Positions 41,909 through 47,564 of a stretch of DNA of 47,564 bases are shown here, piece by piece. Under the pieces are notes generated by a model. The model did no database searches. It had not been told where the DNA came from and saw nothing but the letters and a program-made list of their open reading frames with translations. Numbering within the stretch: position 1 is the stretch's first letter; each line of letters opens with the position of its first letter. A program made the translations under genes and the position numbers. Origin of the DNA: Gammaproteobacteria bacterium (GTDB lineage: Bacteria > Pseudomonadota > Gammaproteobacteria > JAKEHO01); NCBI GenBank assembly GCA_027296625.1, contig JAPUIX010000134.1, positions 1 to 47,564 of the forward strand. The letters are read 5' to 3'.

Positions 41909-42766
41909 ATGAAGAAATTACTGTTCCAATTCGATACGGATCCGATACCAAATGTGTTCGACACAGTCGTCGCGTACGACGGAGGCGCAGACCATGTGAC
42001 CTCCTATGGCGGTCTAACCCCTGATAATGTTGGGGCATTGGTGGACGGCGCCATCTTTACTCGCCCGCCGAAGGAAAAAAAGTACACCGCACTATTTATC
42101 ACTGGTCGCGACCTGGCCGAGGGCCAGGCGCTATTGAAAGCAGTGCAAAAGAAATTCTTTGCCGATTTTCGGGTTTCAGTCATGTTGGACAGCAACGGCA
42201 GCAATACCACAGCGGCAGCAGGTGTCGCACTGATGTCACACGCGGGAACGCTCGCGGGGAAACGTGCGGTCGTGCTAGCCGGGACTGGCCCCGTGGGCCA
42301 GCGTGCCGCGGCACTGCTGACAAAAGAAGGCGCCGAAGTCACACTCACCTCGCGCAAACAGGCGCGGGCAGAGCGTGCGTGTCAATTGATGAAGAAGCGC
42401 TTCGGCGTTTCAATCACCCCACTGGAAGCCTTCGACATTGACGCCAGAAGCGCCGCGCTGGAGGGTGCGCACATTGTCTTTGGGGCAGGCGCGGCCGGCG
42501 TGCAGTTGCTGGAAGAAAAGCACTGGCAGCAAAACCCCACGATAGAGATAATGGCAGACACCAATGCCCAGCCACCACTCGGCTTCGAAGGGGTCGACAT
42601 GATGGACAAAGGTGCCGAACGGCAAGGAAAGATCGTATTTGGTGCAATCGGTGTCGGTACCCTCAAGTTAAAACTCCATCGAGGCTGCATTCCCAAACTG
42701 TTCGAAAGCCACGACCAGGTATTCGATGCCGAGGAGATCTACGCCTTGGCCAAAGCAATGGTTTGA
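41909..42766 (+). CDS. mtdA: NADP-dependent methylene-tetrahydrofolate/H4MPT dehydrogenase (MtdA)
   Basis: A 285-residue cytosolic dehydrogenase that interconverts methylene- and methenyl-H4F (or H4MPT) with NADP. The sequence follows Methylobacterium MtdA closely: LLFQFDTD, AYDGGADHVTSYG, MLDSNGSNTTAAAG, the nucleotide-binding VVLAGTGPVGQRAAALL, and LKLKLHRGCIPKLFES. With FchA (36220-36843) it gives the route from methylene-H4F to formyl-H4F. Alternative MtdB assignment is less likely from the conserved segments. Length matches the family. Confidence 0.94.
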   Translation: MKKLLFQFDTDPIPNVFDTVVAYDGGADHVTSYGGLTPDNVGALVDGAIFTRPPKEKKYTALFITGRDLAEGQALLKAVQKKFFADFRVSVMLDSNGSNTTAAAGVALMSHAGTLAGKRAVVLAGTGPVGQRAAALLTKEGAEVTLTSRKQARAERACQLMKKRFGVSITPLEAFDIDARSAALEGAHIVFGAGAAGVQLLEEKHWQQNPTIEIMADTNAQPPLGFEGVDMMDKGAERQGKIVFGAIGVGTLKLKLHRGCIPKLFESHDQVFDAEEIYALAKAMV

Positions 42767-42911
42767 TGCCCTCTTACCAGACCCACACGCCGAACCAGCG
42801 CCGCATTACGTGTTTTTTGATTTGAATCTTGGACCTTGGTACAGAAATCAGTCACCACCCAAGAGCGGGTAGCCGTGCAGGCCCTGCTGTGTAAATCGCG
42901 TACGTAACCCA

Positions 42912-43586
42912 ATGTGTGGACGTTTCGCCCTGGCCACAGATCCGGAGAGGTTAGTCAGCCTCTTCGACGTCGAGCGAGTACCTGAACTTAAGCCGCGCTA
43001 TAACATTGCGCCTGGCCAGGACATTGCGGCGATCCGAGTGAGTCAGGAGGGACAACGGGAGATAGTACTGCTGCGCTGGGGGCTGATCCCTTCGTGGTCA
43101 AAAGACCCACGGATCGGGGCACGGTTGATCAACGCCCGTTCTGAGACGGTGGCGGAAAAACCGGCCTTTCGCACCGCGTTCCAGCGCCGGCGCTGCCTCG
43201 TTCCCGCGGACGGATTTTATGAATGGACAAAACAAGGGACAACTAAGGCACCCTATTACATCTCGGGGCGCGAAAAAGTGCCGTTTGCGATTGCCGGCCT
43301 ATGGGAATCCTGGACCGGTGGCCCCGGTGAGCCCATCCAGTCGTGCACACTGGTTACTACCGAGGCAAACTCGTTTATTCGCAAACTACATCCGCGTATG
43401 CCTGTGATCTTGAAGCGCTCGGACTATGCAAACTGGCTTGATCCAGAAAACCATGATACCGAGGCACTGCGTTCGCTTTTGCAACCGGCGCTACGAGCTT
43501 CACTTACGGCGCACGCTGTCAGCACGCACGTCAATAGCCCCAAAAATGACGATGCCGAGTGCATCGCACCGTTACCTGCAACGTGA
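42912..43586 (+). CDS. yedK: SOS response-associated peptidase, YedK/HMCES type
   Basis: A 224-residue SRAP protein that forms a covalent thiazolidine crosslink with abasic sites in single-stranded DNA. Key residues are visible: Cys2 after Met (MCGRFAL), Asn in LINARSETVAEKPAF, Glu in PADGFYEW and His in KLHPRMPVIL. Length is normal. It lies downstream of mtdA with a separate 145-bp gap. No clear LexA box was seen upstream. Confidence 0.95.
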   Translation: MCGRFALATDPERLVSLFDVERVPELKPRYNIAPGQDIAAIRVSQEGQREIVLLRWGLIPSWSKDPRIGARLINARSETVAEKPAFRTAFQRRRCLVPADGFYEWTKQGTTKAPYYISGREKVPFAIAGLWESWTGGPGEPIQSCTLVTTEANSFIRKLHPRMPVILKRSDYANWLDPENHDTEALRSLLQPALRASLTAHAVSTHVNSPKNDDAECIAPLPAT

Positions 43587-43635
43587 TTCCCATTCAACAT
43601 ATTAGAACTGACTGATCACAGGAGGAGACCGGCCC

Positions 43636-44730
43636 GTGAATCAAACGCCAATGAGGCAACCCAAAAAAACCTGGGCCATCCTGGTGCTGGCGCTTTTTGC
43701 AGCTCCCGTTGTGTCGGACACATTTGAGGAAGGCAAGACCGCCTACCGGGCAAAAGATTATGAGCGGGCCTTTAAAATCCTCAAGCCGTTGGCAGAAGAG
43801 GGTGATCCAGAGGCGCAAAAAACCATTGGCCTGATGTATGAATACGGGCGCGGCATTTCGAAGGATGAAAGTGAGGCGATCGCCTGGTATACAAAGGCCG
43901 CCCTCCAAGGGGATCCTGTGTTGCAACACGATCTCGGTATCAAATATTTCACTGGGCAAGGCGTTTCCCAGGATTATGAGGCGGGGGCAAAGTGGTGGCA
44001 AATGGCGGCTGATGCAGGCCTTGCCAAATCGCAGGCCAACCTTGGAATCATGTACTACCAGGGTCTCGGTGTTGAAAAAAACTACGTTGAAGCAGCCAGA
44101 CTATTCAGGGCTGCTGCCGAACAGGACCTCGCACAAGGGCAATACAACTTGGGCTTAAGCTACGAAAAAGGCAACGGTGTGCCACAAGATTATGCCGAAG
44201 CGCTAACGTGGTACGAAAAGGCCGCCAATCAAGAACTGGCGCTCGCCCAATACCGCCTCGGGATCATGTATGAACATGGCTATGGGACAGAGAAAAATGC
44301 GCAAGAGGCGGCCAGATGGTACCAGCTTGCGGCCGATCACGGACTTGAACAGGCCGAACAAGCCGTCAAAATGCAAGAGCGCGAGGCGCCACCACCGCCT
44401 CCCCAAAAGGAAGCTGCCGGCACACGGAGCAAGACGTTAAACGGTGACGACTGGGTGCGCGCACAGGACCCGAGCCACTATACTTTGCAACTGACGAACG
44501 TTGGCAATGAAAAAGCGGTTGTCAAGTTCATCAAACAAAACGGGCTTGAGCATGAGGCCGTTTATATTAAGCTCAGTGTAGATGGGGTCACGCGCTTCGC
44601 TGCACTCTACGGTATCTATCGGACGCACGATGAGGCGGACAAGGCCCGCGGGACATTGAAGGCGCCTCTTCGCGAAGCGCGGCCGTGGATCCGAAATTTC
44701 GGCGAGCTACAAGCACTGATCCGGCCATAG
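43636..44730 (+). CDS. Exported Sel1-repeat protein with C-terminal SPOR-like domain
   Basis: A 364-residue protein with a signal peptide (WAILVLALFAAPVVS), about six Sel1 repeats (about 30-250, e.g. AQKTIGLMYEYGRGISKDESEAIAWY), a Pro/Lys linker, and a C-terminal SPOR-like domain (about 275-364) starting SHYTLQLTNVGNEKAVVKF. SPOR domains bind denuded peptidoglycan at septa, so a cell-wall role is plausible. The GTG at 43636 has GGAG 8 nt upstream; the ATG at 43651 is an alternative. It is the only Sel1 protein here without the common C-terminal cap. Confidence 0.87.
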   Translation: MNQTPMRQPKKTWAILVLALFAAPVVSDTFEEGKTAYRAKDYERAFKILKPLAEEGDPEAQKTIGLMYEYGRGISKDESEAIAWYTKAALQGDPVLQHDLGIKYFTGQGVSQDYEAGAKWWQMAADAGLAKSQANLGIMYYQGLGVEKNYVEAARLFRAAAEQDLAQGQYNLGLSYEKGNGVPQDYAEALTWYEKAANQELALAQYRLGIMYEHGYGTEKNAQEAARWYQLAADHGLEQAEQAVKMQEREAPPPPPQKEAAGTRSKTLNGDDWVRAQDPSHYTLQLTNVGNEKAVVKFIKQNGLEHEAVYIKLSVDGVTRFAALYGIYRTHDEADKARGTLKAPLREARPWIRNFGELQALIRP

Positions 44731-44880
44731 AATGCAATATGTCAAAAAGGTGTTTTTAACCGGGCGCTGGGGCTTGAAACAAACGCGGGTTCGCCCACTT
44801 AGATAGCAGTATTTGAAGACAATATCCTGCAGACCCAATATCGCATGAACTCGAACCCAATTTAATCTGGAATCACTAAC

Positions 44881-45630
44881 ATGACAGCTTTCCAAGACGT
44901 CCTGAGCGCATCGCAGGAACAGCTTGTCAATATATTTTACAAGCTGGAAACCGACGATCGCGAAGACACAAAAAAGAAGCACTCGCGGATTGCAAAAAAG
45001 CTCAAGCTTAATCCGACCCAATTGGTTTGTGCCTTGGGGTTTAACAGGGGTACACGCGATTTAACTGAGATCCTGGCTCTCCTGGATTTTGACTCGTTTG
45101 AGGAACTCGCCAAAAAGCGAAACGAATTTTTCATTAATGACATCTATAAGCAACTGTCATTAGACAATGTTTTATCTATCTACTCAGTGGTTAAAGATGA
45201 TGCGGATTCCGTCCAGATCATGCAATATCTTCTCATGAGCCGCTTACAGAACATTGAGAGTCGCATCGAACAGACCGTTAATTCGCTCACCATCGAAAAA
45301 TACAAAGCTGAAATGAGAGCGGTCTATGCAGATGGAATTGCTCAGATTGACTTCGCCGAAGAACGACTTAATCCAACGAACAGCGGTTTTCGAGCGTTGC
45401 TCAACGAAGTCAGCGTCATTGTTGACACTAAATTGATCCCCGTCGGTGATATTTTTTTCAGGGATAGCATCTTGCCGGAAGAAAAGCGAAAGCTTCTTAT
45501 CAAAGGACTGATACCGAGAGATCTGATCTGCAGCCGCCTTGAGGATCAAACCATCTCCCGGCAGGAGCGCACCATGTTGGAAGAGTATCTGCGCCAGATG
45601 GGAAAGGAACAATCGGGGCCGAGGCAATAG
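44881..45630 (+). CDS. Unknown helical cytosolic protein
   Basis: A 249-residue, charged, predominantly helical protein without signal peptide or membrane segments. It starts with MTAFQDVLSASQEQLVNIF and contains segments rich in Lys/Arg and Leu, such as HSRIAKKLKLNPTQLVCALGF. I do not recognise a family. The helical N-terminal part could be DNA- or protein-binding, but no helix-turn-helix is clear. It is alone between the SPOR protein and a convergent Sel1 gene; base composition is somewhat more AT-rich than its neighbours. Confidence 0.65.
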   Translation: MTAFQDVLSASQEQLVNIFYKLETDDREDTKKKHSRIAKKLKLNPTQLVCALGFNRGTRDLTEILALLDFDSFEELAKKRNEFFINDIYKQLSLDNVLSIYSVVKDDADSVQIMQYLLMSRLQNIESRIEQTVNSLTIEKYKAEMRAVYADGIAQIDFAEERLNPTNSGFRALLNEVSVIVDTKLIPVGDIFFRDSILPEEKRKLLIKGLIPRDLICSRLEDQTISRQERTMLEEYLRQMGKEQSGPRQ

Positions 45631-45640
45631 AACCCATGTC

Positions 45641-45664
45641 CAATGGCAGCCACCCTTGCCATTG
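45641..45664. terminator. Possible bidirectional hairpin between convergent genes
   Basis: CAATGGCA and TGCCATTG arms flank an 8-nt loop between the helical protein gene and the convergent Sel1 gene. No U-tract is present on either strand, so termination is uncertain. Confidence 0.35.
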
Positions 45665-45696
45665 AGTTAACTTGTCGGTGAGCATTGGGTGACACC

Positions 45697-46386
45697 CTAT
45701 TTCTTCGGATATTTTTCTGCAAACTCGCTCGCTAGCTTGTTCCCGTCCTCGCGTTCATCCGGGGTCATTTCATCTTTGATGAGAACGCGATTCATCTTCG
45801 CCGTCTCATTCCCGCCCTCAGCAGCCATATTTAACCAAGCGTAGGCCTGTACCCGGTCTTGGGGCACACCGCGGCCTTGGGCGTACATGAAACCCAAGTT
45901 GTTTTGTGCGTCCAGGTGCCCTTGCTCGGCAGCCAGACGATACCACTTTGCCGCTTGTGCAAGGTCCGGGGTGGTGTTGATGCCTTCATCGTATTGAACG
46001 CCTAGCGTGAACTGTGCTTCAGGCAATCCCTGGTCCGCCGCTTTCCCATACCATTTAATCGCTTCGGCCGAGTCTTGTTCGACGCCTTCACCTTTGTCAT
46101 ACGCAAAGGCGAGATTGTATTGTGCTTTTCGATGTCCTTGCTCCGACGCCTTGCGGTACCAATGTGCGGCTTGAGCGTGGTCTTGTGAGACCCCCTGCCC
46201 TTCGTCGTACATGATGGCAATGGCGAACTGGGAATTGATTTCCCCTTCCTCCGCCAAGATCTTGAACTCGTCAAATGCCGTGTGAAAGTCGCCCTGACTG
46301 TAAGCAGTTAAGGCCGTATAGAAGTCTGCCGCCAACGCGGTGGATGAGCAGAAGAATAAAACAACAACGAAAAGCGACCGTTTCAT
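45697..46386 (-). CDS. Exported Sel1-repeat protein
   Basis: A 229-residue protein with a signal peptide (SLFVVVLFFCSSTALA) and about five Sel1 repeats, e.g. HRKAQYNLAFAYDKGEGVEQDSAEAIKWY and HLDAQNNLGFMYAQGRGVPQDRVQAYAWL. It ends in the cap EMTPDEREDGNKLASEF...KY shared with the Sel1 proteins at 12529 and 39778. It probably acts as a periplasmic scaffold. It faces the unknown helical gene and lies downstream of a COG3650-like gene. Confidence 0.87.
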   Translation of the reverse strand: MKRSLFVVVLFFCSSTALAADFYTALTAYSQGDFHTAFDEFKILAEEGEINSQFAIAIMYDEGQGVSQDHAQAAHWYRKASEQGHRKAQYNLAFAYDKGEGVEQDSAEAIKWYGKAADQGLPEAQFTLGVQYDEGINTTPDLAQAAKWYRLAAEQGHLDAQNNLGFMYAQGRGVPQDRVQAYAWLNMAAEGGNETAKMNRVLIKDEMTPDEREDGNKLASEFAEKYPKK

Positions 46387-46520
46387 TTGAAAAATGGCGC
46401 CACGACGAATTCCGCTTCACCCAACTTCGGTAATCAAATTAAGTACACACGCAACGATTGTTGAAAAATGCTTCCCGGATTGCAAGGCCAAGCCGAACGG
46501 ATCATTGATCGATGCGGGCG

Positions 46521-46928
46521 CTACCACCAATCGTCCCTTGCCCAGCCCTGATAGCTGCGTCCATCCAAGATTACGTAGGCAGTGAACTTATAATAGGCGT
46601 CCGCCATGGTATCGATACAGCGTGTTTCATCCAGCACAATCGCGATGTGATGCCTATCAGGCTCGTCGATTTTCGATCTATAGATCCGTTGCCCGGCGGA
46701 GATAACCGGTGGCGAGTAAGGGAATTCGAGCGCCGCGTGTCGCCCCAGCTCGGAAAAGACGATACCACCCATGGCGATGTCCACATGCCAGAAGGGTTCA
46801 TTGCCAAAGGCGCGAAACTCACGTGCCGCGGCGATTGATTCACCAGGGGCGTTTTCGTCCGCGTGCGCCGATGATGTGCTCATCACCGAAGCAAAGACCA
46901 CGAACAACAAAAGGCCCGTGCGTTGCAT
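46521..46928 (-). CDS. COG3650-like exported protein
   Basis: About 135 aa with a signal peptide (LLLFVVFASVMSTSSAHA), followed by a small beta-rich domain with the FRAFGNEPFWHVDI motif and a C-terminal YVILDGRSYQGWARD. This pattern is found in the uncharacterised COG3650 group of envelope proteins. The function is unknown. The ATG at 46926-46928 is chosen for the signal peptide; the frame continues upstream toward the GlsB-type gene. Confidence 0.7.
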   Translation of the reverse strand: MQRTGLLLFVVFASVMSTSSAHADENAPGESIAAAREFRAFGNEPFWHVDIAMGGIVFSELGRHAALEFPYSPPVISAGQRIYRSKIDEPDRHHIAIVLDETRCIDTMADAYYKFTAYVILDGRSYQGWARDDWW

Positions 46929-46961
46929 TGCGGCAACCGCCGACGCGTTCCTTGTTGGCAC

Positions 46962-47213
46962 TCAGGCCTTTTTGATCAAACTGACGAGATACAACAGCAC
47001 GATGGCGCCGACGGTCGCGGTGATCAAGAATCCGATCAAACCGCCTGCCGTGATGCCAAGTAGGCCAAACAGAAAACCACCAAGCAGCGCGCCGACGACA
47101 CCGACGATGAGATTGCCGATAAGGCCAAATCCTCCACCCTTCATGATGTTGCCGGCAAGCCAGCCAGCAATGAGTCCAATCAACAGAAATAAAATCAGAC
47201 TTGTAATGTCCAT
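46962..47213 (-). CDS. GlsB/YeaQ/YmgE family stress-response membrane protein
   Basis: An 83-residue protein with three hydrophobic segments: TSLILFLLIGLIAGWLAG, LIGNLIVGVVGALLGGFLFG and GLIGFLITATVGAIVLLYL. The glycine-rich pattern GxIxGxLAG and KGGGFGLIGN is diagnostic of the transglycosylase-associated (GlsB/YeaQ) family of small inner-membrane proteins. The ATG at 47211-47213 has GGGAGG 5 nt upstream. Confidence 0.9.
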   Translation of the reverse strand: MDITSLILFLLIGLIAGWLAGNIMKGGGFGLIGNLIVGVVGALLGGFLFGLLGITAGGLIGFLITATVGAIVLLYLVSLIKKA

Positions 47214-47466
47214 AACATCCTCCCTTGTAAAACCACTAACACACGAGGGATAGTCCGATTGCAGATCTCTGCACAAGCCGCCGCTAGATTCATTGGACGC
47301 GAAATCTACCGCGGGACCTGCGTGGGATACCGGGCGTTACGCTGTGCGCCTATGCCAAAAGAGCACGACTGCCCTAGCGAGCACTGCAGGCACGAGCAGT
47401 ATCCAGAAATATTCCTCGAGAAACGCGGAGTTCCGTATCCGAACCGAAGACGGCGACGCTAAGTAT

Positions 47467-47564
47467 TTACTTCGCAAGTGCTTCCTGCAACGGTTCGAGA
47501 TATTGTTCGTAATTTTTCCAGCGGTTAACGGAACTATGGTATATAGGTTGTCTTGCCTGCCACA
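47467..47564 (-). CDS. C-terminus of probable sulfotransferase family protein (partial)
   Basis: Only the last 32 codons are inside the window. They read WQARQPIYHSSVNRWKNYEQ... and end ALAK. The QVRQPIY-x-SSVxRWxxYE pattern is typical of the C-terminus of bacterial sulfotransferase or TPR-sulfotransferase proteins. The TAA is at 47467-47469. The rest lies beyond the window edge, so the domain content is unknown. Confidence 0.5.
   Translation of the reverse strand, partial: WQARQPIYHSSVNRWKNYEQYLEPLQEALAK

Noticed and set aside
41782-42024. 80-codon GTG-initiated ORF upstream of and overlapping mtdA
   Set aside because: It overlaps the start of mtdA in another frame, has an Arg-rich out-of-frame tail, and no recognisable domain.

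Overview
The window looks like chromosomal DNA of a gammaproteobacterium of moderate GC content. The evidence is the tig-clpP-clpX-lon block, the gltX-cysS pair, ampD-ampE near nadC, bacterial sigma-70 and sigma-32 type promoters, and CCA-encoded tRNA genes. An MtdA-type methylene-tetrahydrofolate dehydrogenase and an FchA-like cyclohydrolase lie within 6 kb of each other, which suggests tetrahydrofolate-linked C1 metabolism (a methylotroph or a relative). I see no phage, transposase or CRISPR array.

Layout. 1-6.3 kb: a minus-strand protein quality-control operon (tRNA-Leu, tig, clpP, clpX, lon), with a near-consensus heat-shock promoter in front of lon. 6.5-11 kb: an exported glutaredoxin-like protein, a PilZ protein, a gamma-glutamylcyclotransferase-like protein, and an apparent two-gene lipid unit (CFA-type methyltransferase plus geranylgeranyl-reductase-like flavoprotein). 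11-17 kb: accessory minus-strand genes (basic histone-like protein, Sel1 protein with a coupled small exported ORF, two DUF4124 proteins, a membrane Ser/Thr kinase, a DUF2845 protein). 17.8-21.2 kb: a large REC-PAS-GAF-PAS-PAS-GGDEF-EAL protein. 21.2-25.5 kb: a 2H phosphoesterase, an N-terminally truncated MddA-like methyltransferase, three secreted or unknown proteins (two sharing an unusual direct-repeat promoter), and an M48 lipoprotein protease. 25.9-26.7 kb: a tRNA operon Pro-Arg-His-Lys in which tRNA-Lys(CUU) is split by a group I intron. 26.7-36.9 kb: cysS, gltX, ppiB, ampE, ampD, egtC, egtB, an AGCS symporter, nadC and fchA. 37-47.5 kb: a double cyclic-nucleotide-binding protein, two more PilZ proteins, three more Sel1 proteins, a YbaK deacylase, mtdA, yedK, small envelope proteins, and the 3' end of a probable sulfotransferase.

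How they work together. Three PilZ proteins and one bifunctional-looking GGDEF-EAL protein point to c-di-GMP signalling. A CRP-like site placed as in a class II promoter precedes one PilZ gene and may link it to cAMP. Four Sel1-repeat proteins, DUF4124 proteins and a SPOR protein suggest periplasmic scaffold or envelope functions. EgtB and EgtC are the core of ergothioneine-type thiol synthesis; the histidine methyltransferase EgtD is not in the window.

The most notable item is the 237-nt group I intron (IC3-like core) between anticodon position 36 and position 37 of tRNA-Lys(CUU). Next is a pair of promoters at 23.42 and 23.94 kb, each with four half-sites at exact 11-bp intervals and the same distance to a shared downstream element. 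This looks like an OmpR/PhoB-type regulon controlling two adjacent uncharacterised genes.
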